A stretch of DNA of 64,000 bases from Corylus avellana (taxonomy: Eukaryota > Streptophyta > Magnoliopsida > Fagales > Betulaceae): the NCBI RefSeq assembly GCF_901000735.1, contig NC_081551.1, positions 16,644,545 to 16,708,544 on the forward strand. The letters are read 5' to 3'. Position numbers and translations under genes: made by a program. This document shows, piece by piece, positions 34,079-46,400 of the stretch. Under the pieces are notes generated by a model, which worked only from the letters and a program-made list of their open reading frames with translations, did no database searches and was not told where the DNA came from. Position 1 is the stretch's first letter; each line of letters starts with the position of its first letter.

Positions 34079-36174
34079 GCAGGAGGAGGAGGCCTCACCG
34101 GGCACTCCTCCAAAATCTCCAAATCCTCTGGTGAATCATCAACATGAGCAGGGAATGAAAGATTATCCAGCTCACTTCCATACACATAGTCATCAAAAAG
34201 CCTGCGTCTTCCCCTAGATGCCCTAAAATACCGATGTGAAGGAGGAATTGAAGCTGCAGCCACAGAAGCTGTAGTGGGAATATTCCTTTCAGACATATTA
34301 TTATGGGCCGAATCAGTCACTAAAGAGGCCACAAAAACATCCGGAGCAAAAGCCATGGCAGGCTGTGGCATAACATTCAACGTCTGGCCATAAGGCCCAT
34401 GAAGAGGGCTAGTCATGAAATTATGGACAGATCCCTTTGGAGGAGCAGCATCTTTTAATTCAGTGAGAGATAATGCAGCAATTTTCAAATTAGAAAGAGA
34501 TTCCAAGTAGGCTTGTTGTTCAATTCGAGATTTTTTCAGTTGTGCTAGGGGTATATCATCTTCATTGTAAACAAGTTTTGATTTCCCTTTAAGTCTAGGC
34601 AAGCTTTCAGTAGATATAGCAGCAGATGCACCTAAGGTAGATGGGTTGGTTGGATATGGAAGCTTTGATGGAGCTGAGGGGGAGAAGGAAAGAGCAGCAC
34701 TGTGAGGACGAGTAAGAGAATAAGGCCGGAATCTAGATGGGTTATGGGATTTTGGTGGGGTTTTACGGGTGGTTTGAGGGCTGTTGGAGTGGGTTATTTG
34801 GTAAAACATGGGCTGTGTATGAGATTGATGGGCTGGAATTATAGGAGGTGTTAAATGAAAGGGTGGAGGTGGGCTTATGAGGCTTGGGTTGTCTGAATTT
34901 TGGGCCCATGAATTGAGAAAATTTTTAAAAAAGTCTGGTTTTGAGAATTGAGATGGAACCGTAGGTGTAAAAAGGTTTCCAGAAGTTTGAAAAGTTGATT
35001 CCAGCTGTTGGGTATTTGGTGAATATCCATATAAAAATGGAAGAAGATTTTTGGGATCATTAATGAGAGGGTAAGTACATGATGAGTCATGAGATTGCAT
35101 GGGGAGATGAGTAGATTTACCTCTATCCAATAGCTGGCAGACCGACTGAGAGAGAGGAGAACTATTCCACGTTTGCTGCAATTTTTCTGGTTGAGAACAA
35201 ACCAAAACAGTTGAGGACTCCACGTGTTGCTCAGTAAACTTGTTTGAGATGGCAACAGATAAATCTCTCTGGTTACTTGCTACGAGAGGCACTAACTGGC
35301 CTTGGTTTAAACATGAAGAATCCTGGATCAGAATAGGATCAATGATTCCAGAATTGTTTCCCACCGAAGCTGCTGAAGAAACTCCAGAGTCAGAATCTTC
35401 TGATGGCACCGAAGCAACCAACCTTGGGCTCACATACGAAGCAATTCGAAGAGGTCGATCATATTTATCTGGAGGGATCAATTTTTGAGGCGCAGGACAG
35501 ACTCCCTTCTTGTGCCCAATAAGCCCACATGAAACACAATAATCATCCAAACGCTCATATTTAAATGCAATCCAGTGAGATTTTTTTCCTGAACGGGGTA
35601 TAAAGAAGCCCGGAGCAAGAGGCTTGGAAGTATTGATTTCAACCTTAAAGCGGATAACTTGACGACATATCAGTCCAGAAGAATTGTTGTTATCTAGCTC
35701 CAGAAGATTTCCAATTCCTTTGCCAATTTTGATTGCATTTTTTGTTGTCATATATTGATGAGGGAGATTGTGGACTTGCACCCAGAAAGAACAGAACAAA
35801 AGCTTCACTTCATCAATAGCCAAGACAGGAGACCAAGGTTGAAGGATCAACAGGGATCCTCGAACATTCCATGGTCCTTGGTTGATGATTCGTTTAAAGT
35901 GATCTTCAGTTGAAACTGTAAACAAAAACTTATTTGGAGCCAATACCTCCATAGAAAGAGGCGCTGCAAAACTCCAAACCGCAGATATGGTTTGACGAAC
36001 ATGATAAGTGTTAAGGGTTTTCAAAGCTAGGAGCTTACCTATGAACGCATAACCCTCCTGAGAAGAAGGATTACCATTATGAACCTCCAGTTGATCCGGA
36101 GTATCCCAGCCCAGTGCATCAGTTTCAGCAATGAGGGCTTGCAGAGCTTCCTGGGACATTAAAGAGTTTTCCAT
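34075..36174 (-). CDS. LINE ORF1: DUF4283 / CCHC nucleic-acid-binding protein
   Basis: 699 aa without interruption. Residues about 30-205 match the DUF4283 domain of plant LINE ORF1 and related proteins (YAFIGKLLALKTLNTYHVRQ, FKRIINQGPWNVRGSLLILQ, FWVQVHNLPHQYMT). A CCHC knuckle follows at C213, C216, H221 and C226 (CVSCGLIGHKKGVC). The remaining 470 residues are low-complexity, rich in Ser, Pro, Gln and Asn, with an acidic end before PVRPPPPA. The product is expected to bind LINE RNA in a ribonucleoprotein. The TGA stop overlaps the ORF2 start codon. Confidence 0.88.
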   Translation of the reverse strand: MENSLMSQEALQALIAETDALGWDTPDQLEVHNGNPSSQEGYAFIGKLLALKTLNTYHVRQTISAVWSFAAPLSMEVLAPNKFLFTVSTEDHFKRIINQGPWNVRGSLLILQPWSPVLAIDEVKLLFCSFWVQVHNLPHQYMTTKNAIKIGKGIGNLLELDNNNSSGLICRQVIRFKVEINTSKPLAPGFFIPRSGKKSHWIAFKYERLDDYCVSCGLIGHKKGVCPAPQKLIPPDKYDRPLRIASYVSPRLVASVPSEDSDSGVSSAASVGNNSGIIDPILIQDSSCLNQGQLVPLVASNQRDLSVAISNKFTEQHVESSTVLVCSQPEKLQQTWNSSPLSQSVCQLLDRGKSTHLPMQSHDSSCTYPLINDPKNLLPFLYGYSPNTQQLESTFQTSGNLFTPTVPSQFSKPDFFKNFLNSWAQNSDNPSLISPPPPFHLTPPIIPAHQSHTQPMFYQITHSNSPQTTRKTPPKSHNPSRFRPYSLTRPHSAALSFSPSAPSKLPYPTNPSTLGASAAISTESLPRLKGKSKLVYNEDDIPLAQLKKSRIEQQAYLESLSNLKIAALSLTELKDAAPPKGSVHNFMTSPLHGPYGQTLNVMPQPAMAFAPDVFVASLVTDSAHNNMSERNIPTTASVAAASIPPSHRYFRASRGRRRLFDDYVYGSELDNLSFPAHVDDSPEDLEILEECPVRPPPPA

Positions 36175-36498
36175 GGTAACGCAACAAACAAACAGTGAAT
36201 TGTGAGATTTGATATGAAGAGTGGAAGTAATGAAGGATGGAGTAATATAGAACTGGAGAATAATATAATAGCAAGGTTAAAGGAAATAGAATAGAAGAAA
36301 AAGTAGACGAAGCCTTAAGGATTTCTGATCATAACGAAAAGGAGGTGAAGCTCTGGTGAAAGAGCGAGTGTTTTCTCTCTAGACGAGAGCAGTTTTTTGC
36401 AAGTAGAATTTTACTCTATTTAATTATTCAACAATTGTACTATCATTTTACGAAGGATCCCCAACCCCTCCAAAGTAATAGTCGTACCATATTTAGGA

Positions 36499-36766
36499 CG
36501 CGTGGATAAAAAACCAAAGCGGGAAGTCCATTTGCGTGTGTCATCTCCTTTCTTTTTAATTTTTTATTCTCTGAGCTGTCACGTCCTTCATTTTCACTTG
36601 CAGAACTTACAGATCGCTTGGCATTACTTCGTCGCGTGGATAAAAAACCAAAGCGGGAAGTCCATTTGCGTGTGTCATCTCCTTTCTTTTTAATTTTTTA
36701 TTCTCTGAGCTGTCACGTCCTTCATTTTCACTTGCAGAACTTACAGATCGCTTGGCATTACTTCGT
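36499..36766. repeat. Perfect 134-bp tandem duplication upstream of SOS2
   Basis: The segment from cgcgtggataaaaaacc to ggcattacttcgt occurs twice in a row (36499-36632, 36633-36766) with no difference seen. Each copy holds ctgtcacgtcc, which contains an ACGTG core on the reverse strand (ABRE/G-box-like). It lies 650-900 bases before the SOS2 ATG, within the likely promoter. Confidence 0.95.
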
Positions 36767-37413
36767 GAGCGGTTAAAATTGACAAATTCAATTTTCTGTC
36801 TCTCTCTCGGAGCTGACCAATCCAAGCGTAGCTCTGGCGACACGAGAATCCGGTTCTCCGGTGAACTCTCTCCATTTTTCTTATTCTCCGGTGAGACTCT
36901 CGCCGGAATATTCTCCATTATGCTCGCTTTCGCTTATTGTAATTGCTTTTTCACTTTGATTCTCATATAGCGTATTCTCCCATTTTACGGTCTGTTTAGT
37001 AGCTGAATAAATAGCCGAAACGACTGGTGTAGAGCTCTGGAATTTTCCTTTTTTCTTTTTCTTTTCCTGAATCTTGATTACTATCTGGCGTTAGTTTTCT
37101 TTGCAAATGTGAAATCAAAAGAGGTTATTAGCAACAAAATTGAGTGTAGGTATTATTTTTATACTCGATTTTGATTCTTGGATTTTTATTTTGATTAGCT
37201 TTCGTCCTTTTCTCAGCAATCGAAAACAGAGACTTCGATTTTTGTTTATAAATGTATGTCTTTTTGAATCTTATTTGCGTTGAGGTTTTGTTCCTTTTTG
37301 TGAATTATTACTGAAATTGATTTTATTTTTGATTTGCTAGACATATCTGAGTTTTCGCCTTAGTTGAGTTGAGAATTTGAGTAACGTTTGTGGCAAATGA
37401 GCTTGGAGAGAAG
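36767..37413 (+). promoter_or_regulatory. Proximal promoter and 5' leader of SOS2
   Basis: A CT-rich stretch with gtctctctctcgg and ctccggtgaactctctcc (about 36800-36910) looks like transcribed leader. A T-rich tract ending ttgctag at 37340 could be the acceptor of a 5'-UTR intron, with a gtgag near 36890 as possible donor, as is usual for CIPK genes. No firm TATA box was found. Transcript evidence is lacking, so the intron is inference. Confidence 0.4.
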
Positions 37414-40400
37414 ATGAAGAGTGTGTCGAGAAAGGTCGGGAAGTATGAGGTGGGCCGAACCATCGGGGAGGGAACTTTCGCCAAGGTTAAGGTTGCGCGG
37501 AACACAGAGACCGACGAGAGTGTAGCCGTGAAAGTTTTGGCCAAGAGCACCATTCTGAAGCACAAAATGGTTGATCAGGTACTTTATTGTTGCATAAATG
37601 CTTGAAAGAGTCTTATATACAAATTGTATGAATATGCAGGTTTCTTTGATAGCATCCATATGAATAAGAATGGTTATCGTCTAATTTCTGAATTGGCTAT
37701 GTTTCCCAATGCTTAGCTTAGTAGTGCACGTCTCTGGCTGCTGCTGATTTTAAGTGTGTGATATTATCTGCCCCCTTTTTGCTCCTATTCAAGGGGTCAA
37801 ATTGAAATCAATCTGTTGTTGCGTAGAGCAGGGCATGTTCAGTTTTTGCTCATTCATATGCACTGCTTATTGACTGTTAATGGATTCACGACAGCTGCTT
37901 CTGCTTTGTGACTAGGCTGCGTTTGATTGCCACAAGTTGGTTTCTTATGGAACTAAGTTTCTGTGGAATCTGATAATTTCGCCTATATTGCAGGATTTTA
38001 TAGAGGTTTTATTTTATTTATTTGTTGTTTTGCGGCGAAATTTCAAATCATTACTTTGTAATGAAACCAAATGAACATCTGAAACTGGGCCTTCAACCAT
38101 TTTCCAGGTCACAAGTCCAAACAGATAAAATCAGCCTGACATATGGGTGCTCTTTGTGCCTGGCTAAGAAGATGAGACAGAACTAGTTTAAAAGTGAGAT
38201 TGGTTCAATTTCTAGTTTGTACTACAAGGTTTAATAAAGATGTAAAATAGACCTATGACATATTCTGCTCATTTTCTTGTTTGAATGGAAGACGTTTTGT
38301 TACATAAGTGCCTCAAGTAGTTCTCTGTATGGTAGAATTATGATAATTATAGGGTTAGTGCTGACTTTCCTTTCTCTGTGAAATGATTTGGCTTACCTCT
38401 TATTGAGCCTTTCAGATTAAAAGAGAGATATCCATAATGAAGATTGTCAGGCATCCCAATATTGTAAGGCTGCATGAGGTATGCTTTAACTCTTTAAAAT
38501 ATAGTACCAATTAGTATAATGATTTTCCTCTAATTTTGTTTCATATATTTTTGGCATTGATGACACTCCCCTTTCTCTTCTTTCATATTCCTTTTAAATT
38601 TCAAGGTTTTGGCCAGCCAGGCAAAGATATATATAATTCTCGAGTTTGTAACTGGAGGAGAGCTATTTGATAAAATTGTAAGGTTTCTCTTGTCCTTATG
38701 TACATGGGCAACGCCCAAGTCTTTATGCCTTTTGGGTTGCTTAGCAAATTTGAAGCGAGATGATTTTTGTGTCACTAAAATATTGTTGAGGCCTCCAATT
38801 TGTTAATTTTAGATAATAAACTACGTTTTCCTATGCAGAAACTTTTATGCAGCAAATTTTAATGTTTACACTTGAATTTGATATAAAGGTTCACCAAGGA
38901 AAACTTCCTGAAAATGAATGTAGACGATACTTTCAACAGCTTATAGATGCAGTTGCACATTGTCACAATAAGGGTGTATACCACAGAGACCTGAAGGTAC
39001 CTGCAATGTTTTTTGTGGGACTTATTCTTCTGTCAATTGTAATTTCTAGATGTCATTTCTGGTCCTGTCTAAATCTTCCTTCTTTTCCTTTGATGCACAG
39101 CCAGAAAATCTTCTTCTTGATGCATATGGAAATTTGAAGGTTTCGGACTTTGGACTGAGTGCGTTGCCCCAGAAAGTGAGCATGTTTGCATTAAATAACG
39201 CAAAAAGTTTTAACTATGCATATACTTTTTCTTACTCACTACCCTCTCTCTCTCTCTTGTTTATATCTACGAGCAGGGGGTTGATCTTCTTCACACAACG
39301 TGTGGAACCCCAAATTATCTTGCACCTGAGGTATATTCGGTCTTTAAGATAAATAAACATTGGAAAGCATCTATTATGCTTTGCCATTTAATTGGACTCT
39401 TCACATATTGGTTTTAGTTGATTTTGGCCTATGTGTTTGCTAATTGTTATTGCCTTTCATTTTAACACTTTTGGATTGCTAGACAATTTGTATTGCAGAT
39501 GTACATATATTTCTATAATAATTCTATATTGTCTGGCTAAATAAAACCATGTTGAAAAGTTTTGTTGAAGTTTCTGAAAGCGGATTTACTTGAGTGGATA
39601 TAGGTTTTTCTCAAATTGTGAGAATAGTAAGGATAATGTTGAATTACGTGAATGGGCTTAATCTCCACATTTTGCCAAAGAAACTCCAAAATCAAATCCG
39701 GAGATCCTTAGATTAAATTTGGAAATTTTAGCCATCCCTGTAATTTTAATGACCATTCCTGCAATTATGAGAAAAATTCGCCTTTTTTTTTGGATGAACA
39801 AACAATCCATTAAGCTATGAAGAACACACACGAGACCATAGCTACTTAAATCTGGAGATCCTTTGGTAAAATTTGGAAATTTTAGCTATCACCATAATTT
39901 GAATGCCCATTCCTGCAATTATGAGAAAAATACACGATTTTTTTTTTTTGGACGAATAAACAATCCATTAAGCTATGAAGAACTCAAGTTCCCTTGTCAC
40001 AAACTGACCCCCAAGGGAACCCCAACAACAAAACAAACACAACACCATTACAAACTCATTTGCCTAAGACTGCATTACACAACACAGCACCACAGCTACT
40101 CAAACTCCCTAAATTACAACCAAGAGAACTACACCCAAACATCAAACAAACAAATACAACACAATTTCAAACTCCTTTTCCTAAAACTGAATTTGGAATA
40201 ACCCAAACAAAACAACGAACCTGCTAAAATCAGAATCTTTAAACCCATTCTTGAAAGCAACTCTAAGCTTCACATCCCATGACATGAACTTCAATATATT
40301 CTATTCTGAACTAACTTGTCCTCCAAAAATTCCGTGATTCCTTTGCATTCAAATTTGATACTCAATAGCATATTACAGTTCTCAACCCTTTTCCTCCTAA

Positions 40401-43400
40401 ATTTTTCACTCCCAAAACTAGAATACTTTACCAATTATTTTCAAGGAAACCCCACATACACTTCCTCAGTGGTTCTCCCCACAAACATTTGGTAAAACCA
40501 CATTCAAAATAAAGATCTCTATTTTCAATACCATTTCTGCAGAAAACACATTGATAATCCCCTGTATACCCCCATTGCATCAATCAATCTGGGGCAGAAA
40601 GTCTGTTTTTAATTGTCAACCAAAGTATAAATGCATGCCTTCGGATTGCACATTAAAACCAGACTATTCAGCACCATGTAACCTCTGATAATTTTTGAAT
40701 CTTATAGCTTTCCAAGTTTTATAAGTAGAAAATTGACTTGACTTAGAAGGAAGCCAAGTAGGTTCATCAGCTTCTCCTAGCTGGATTGAAGGAAGGAGAC
40801 TCTGAATTGTCACCAAGTCCTCAGATCTAGCAGGCCTCCAAATCCATTGCTTATCCACCAATACAGTAGAGTTTAGCTTCCACATGACTTGATGCATCAT
40901 ACACAACCCGGCCCAAATTTCTCATATAAAGCATCTAGAGGATGCTACTAGTCATGCCAAAGAAAAATGTTTTTCACCATTCTGTACTGCATATTGTAAG
41001 AAAGTTCTAGCTATCTTCCTTAATTTAAGGATTTTCTTCCCGCCCCATGAGCTATTTGAAGCTACTTTAATAGCTCAAAATGATCTTCCCTTTAAAATAT
41101 TCTCCTCAGCCAAGCAACCCTGAAAGACCTGCCCGAGCAAAAATATTCCAAATATGCTTCAATATGGCAGCTTTATTACAATCCTCTATACGTTTCAAAC
41201 CCAAACCCCCTTCTTGTTTAGGGATACAAACTAAATGGCAAGCTACCTTTACTCCCAGAGCAGACTGATCAGTCTCTGTCCACTGAAAGCTATTAAACTT
41301 AAGTTCAATAGTGTTGATGATCTTCTTAGGAAGAATAAACATGACCGACCAATAAACTTGAATACTGAACCGCAATGAAGATAGCAACTAAAGTATTACA
41401 GCGAAAGACAGTTTTTTTAGATGCCCAGGAATTGATTCAAGCTGTAATTCTCTCCAATAATGCCTTGCAATCCAATGCACTCAATTTCCTAGCAATGAGA
41501 GGCACCCCTAAATATCTAATTGGCAACTCACTCTCTTTGAAATGCATCATACTTGATATTTGTCTCTTTACTTCTTGAGGAACACCAGCATAGAAAGTAG
41601 GAATTCTTTGAGTGGTTGCTGTCAAACTTGAAAGTTTCTGAAATTGTTCCAGCACCTTGACAATAATTGCTATAGATTGCTCATTAGCTGATGAGAACAT
41701 TAAGAGATCATCTACAAAACATAAGTGAGTGATTTGCAACTTTGAGTAATTAGTACGAAGCTTAAACTGCTTTGATACCTGCACTTCCTTATTCATCAGT
41801 TTTGTTAATACCTCCATTGCAATCACAAAAAGATAAGGTGACAATGGATCACCTTGTCTCAAACCCTTTTTCCTCTGAAAAGACCAGCTAGACTCCCATT
41901 AATAGATATAGAATAAGAAGGATTTGTTGTGCATTGTCTATCCCAATTCACAAACTTATCTGGCATTCCCACAACAGAAGGCAATACGGAATAAATTCCC
42001 AATTAAGAGAATCATAAGCTTTCATAATATCTACCTTCAATGTGCATCTTGCTTTCCCTTTCTACCTGTGGTAATCTTTAACAATTTCTTGAGCCATTAA
42101 CACAAATTCAGCTATGCTTTTCTGAGGAACAAAAACTGTTTGACTAAGGCTGATTAATACCTATATGCAAGGCTTCAGTCTAGTGGCCAATATTTTAGTT
42201 ATGCATTTGTAAATCACAATGCAGCATGAAATGGGCCTAAATTCCTCCATACAAGAAGGATTCTGCACCTTAGGAACAAGGTGATAATAGCTGCATTTGT
42301 CTCCCCTAATAACTTGCTAGTAGTGAAAAAGTCCTTTATAGCTTCAACCACATCACTTCTTACAACAGAGCAAGCTTTCTTGAAGAAATGAGAAGAAAAA
42401 CCATTCGACCCTAGAGCTTTCTTACTTGCAATAGAAAACAAAGCTTATTGAATCTCTTTTTCAGCAGCCATAACTTCCATAGTTGCTGCCTGAGAAGAAG
42501 AAACCTGTGAATGCAATAATTGATCCAGCAAACATGCTTCCTCCTGCCCAGAATGATGCAATTGAGTCCCTAGCAACTTCTGATAGAAATCAACAGCTAC
42601 TTTCTTAATATGATCTCCTCCACTTTCACCCCATTAGTATCTCAAAAACTCCAATAGTATATTTAGCATCCCTCATTTTCACAAGCCTATGAAAACATGC
42701 AGTGTTTTGATCATCCAATGCCAACCATTGAACCCTTGATTTCTGTTTTTGAAATGACTCCTCTGCCTTAAGGAAAGAAACTCGAATCACACCCAGGATT
42801 TCTCATCAAGCAATCTTGAACATAATCCAATCTAATACTTGCTTGTTGAACCTTCTGTGGAAGACTCCCAAATATAATCTATTCTTCTTTTTAAGAACTT
42901 ACTTCACAGCTTTCAGCTTCGAACAAACCCTAAACTTAGGCACCCTCTAACATCTTTTTGCCAACCAACACTTGCCTAGTTCAAAAAATCCTCATGATCT
43001 GTCCAGAAATTGAAAAGGCTTTGGACCAAAATTTTTCTCTAAACCTACTGTAACCAGGGCAGGAGAATTATCAGAAATCCCTGGTTGAAGGAACTCCACA
43101 TTTGCTTGATTATCCCTCTAAACGTTTGATAATATACTTATTACTTATCAAAAAAAAAAAAAAAAAAAACTTCTCCATCTGGTCCAATTACTCATATCCC
43201 TATCAAGTTTCCTTGCTACAGAATGATTACCTTATCTCTTATTACTCCAGGTTAAAAAACTCCCCACATGAGTAACATCCATGACTTCAATCTTATGTAG
43301 ACAACTACAAAATTCTTGTTCATATGTATTAAGTCCTACCATATCCAGCTTCTCTTTAGGGCTCTTAATAAAATCTCTTGCAAGCATCCAAGGTTGATCA

Positions 43401-46400
43401 CCAATAGATTCTTTGGACATTTCAAGTTCCACCCACAAACTTCTCCTCTCCACACCTTTTGTAAAGGCATATACAAATGACATGAAACAATCCCTCTTCC
43501 CTTGATCAAATTTCACTTTACAAGAAATAACTTGACTTGAAGACTGGATTAGTTGAACAGAAACAAACTCTTCTTTCCAACACACCCAAATTCTCCCAAG
43601 ACCATGAATCGAATAGTTACACAAATACTTCCAAACAGGAACAATTCTTTTTATAATAGAACCCACATTGTCTTCCTCAACTCGAGTTTCCACTACAAAA
43701 CATATCAACCTTTAAACACCTTGCCATTCTCTTCATCTCTTTTTGTTTTAAGGGATCATACAAATATCTTATATTCCAAATGAATATCTTCATTACAACA
43801 CAAAGGTAAGGGATAAACGTCTCTCGGGGGATACCACCTCAACTTCTACTACTTGCTTCCCTTTTCTTTTCTTTTTGTCCATACTTATCACAGCAGCTTC
43901 TATGAATTGACTGAGTAATATATCTGGAGTCTTAATCCTTTCTAATCCTTCCACAAACTCCATCTCACCCACATGTTCATGATTAGCTAAGACTTCAAAA
44001 GACTTGTGTCCTAGCAAATTCAGTTCTTTTAAAACAATTGAGTTACTTCTTCCACCCTTTGGCTTCTGAATCACTTCAACAGATTTCTTCTCAGGCACAT
44101 TGCTTTTCATTGACTTTCATTTTTGCAGTAAGAATCCAAACCTTATCGATCTTTTTGGGCAAGTGAAAGTTGCATGTCCAAACATCTTACATTGATCGCA
44201 TCTCAAAGGTATCCATGGATATTCAATTTCCACAACACAGGATCTACTATTACCTATATCTTCTTCTATATTCTTTGGAAATTCAGCATTAATATCCACT
44301 TCCACTAAAATTCTAGCAAACCCGAATCTATTTTTTTTTTGGTAAGTAATGTAAAACTTAATAAAAAAAGCGTAAGACGCCCCTTAGTACATAGACAAAC
44401 CCCAATATTTAATCCACTGCTTATTTATTTATTTATTTATTTTTCTCTCTTTATTTAGACAGCTGCTTATTTAGCTCCATTAGTTATTAGCTTTTCAGAT
44501 TTCCTTGCTCTTTTTTCTCTTTTGTATTAAGTGTTCTCTTGTATATTTTCTATATACTAGGGTTGCGCCCTTCTGTGCTTTTGATATATACAACATTACT
44601 TATCAAAAAAAAAAAAAAAATAATCAACATACAATGGCCTACCCACTCCACTAGCAACATCCCAAACCAATTGAATTCCATAATGGTGGAGGTATTAGGT
44701 TACTGGTTTTGAACTGTTGATCGATAATTCTATTTATTCTTGAAGAAATACGACAACTCTGCTCAGGGAGACAAAGACAAATTATGTTGCGAGTGTATAT
44801 TTACTTGGTGTCTGGAATATTGCAACAATTTGAACTACATTAGAAGTTCCAAGCGATCCTTTTGCCTTGCTGAATCAGGTTGATGGAGGGTACAGAAATT
44901 CACAGAAGGCTGTGCTTTCTATCCCATGTTGCTTTCTCCCCAATCTTTTACCCAACTTATGTGATTTGTAAAACTTATTTCATTCATCCTTCATGCATCC
45001 ACTTTTCTTCATTGTTATCTCTCTGAATAATAGTATGTTTGTCTGTGGAGATTCTTAACAAGAACTTCAGTATCGACTGAGCTTCATATGATAAGATAAA
45101 TTAATGCAGCATTGTGGTAACTTTTGAAATTCTCTAGCTTTATTGTTGTCCGTAACAACTTGTCTGTTTCCTAAAATTTAGGTGGTCCAATTGTGAGAGC
45201 AAATTTCTTCTTCTTCTTCTTTTTTTTTTTAGATGACAGAAGTCATATTCTCATTTTTTTTAACTGATATTTTCCAGCTGCTTACACTAGATAGTTGCCT
45301 AACAGGTGCTTGGCAACCAGGGTTATGACGGTGCAGCTGCTGATGTGTGGTCATGCGGAGTCATCCTCTATGTTCTAATGGCTGGTTATCTTCCATTTAA
45401 TGAGTCTGACCTTCCAACTCTGTACAGAAAGGTCTCCTGCTATCATTGTACTTTGGATTGATTCCACAGATTGTGGATTTTCTTAGGGTTCTATAGCTAC
45501 GAACTCAACAGTTTTTTAGATGCCTACACTTTCTGCTGATTCATTTCCTTCTGTTTTAAGTTGTGATGTACAAGTATGTTGCAAGGCCCATCTTGTCTTC
45601 CACCTCATTTGCCTGTATTATCTAGAGTTATGTCTCACATTTGAGGAGGTTGGCATGATGAATTCATATAATATAGACACTATTACTATGTATTTCTTAT
45701 CATAAAAAGGTATTTAGCTTCACAAACTGCCTATTTTATTCTGTTATGACTCCCATGAGGAACGAGAAGCCTTTCTCAGTGGATTGAATGTGAGTCACAA
45801 TAACATATTAGTACATGAGTATCATTGAGAGCTACTAACTAACTGCACTTGTGGTTGATTTGTAGATAAATGCAGCAGAATTTTCTTGTCCACATTGGTT
45901 TTCTCCAGGGTTTGAGTTGTTGATACACAAGATACTTGATTCCAATCCTAAAACTGTAAGTACTTTGTTTCACCATCTTCAGATCCTAAAACTTTTAGTA
46001 ATTTGTTTCACCATCTGCAGAAAATGGAATTGCTTTTTCAATTTACACATATATTTGTAAATTCCTGCTCTGTTTAGGAACTGCATTGCGTGCCAATTTG
46101 CTTCTCAATTATCTGAATTAGGTGATCTGTATGACTTGGAATAACTTTTTCTATGTGGTATAGTATGATATTTATTTGAAACATGCTTTCCTACTACTTC
46201 TAGGACCAGTTAGATGGTGATTATATGTTACACTTGACTTAGGTGATTGGCAAATTCATATGCACTAATGTTGAACTTATAAGCCCATCCCTCTTACAAA
46301 TATGGAGAAAATGCTAAGACGGGTATGCCCTTAAAGTGCTGATATCAATAGAGTTAGTTTCATATTATATGCTTCTAACTTCAACAAAATGAAATGCGGG

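Larger units (their letters stand above)
31601..36406 (-). mobile_element. Full-length LINE (L1-type) with target duplication; internal assembly gap
   Basis: On the minus strand: 5' leader (36406-36175), ORF1 (36174-34075), ORF2 (34078 to 31638, broken only by the 100-N gap), 3' UTR and poly(A) (T-run at 31601-31612). The 14-base aattttactctatt is identical on both sides (31587-31600 and 36407-36420). Intact frames and an exact duplication point to a recent insertion. It lies about 1 kb upstream of the SOS2 start codon in the opposite direction. Confidence 0.9.

Noticed and set aside
37390..37413. In-frame GTG as an earlier SOS2 start
   Set aside because: Plant nuclear genes use ATG; the ATG at 37414 gives exactly the expected N-terminus and length.
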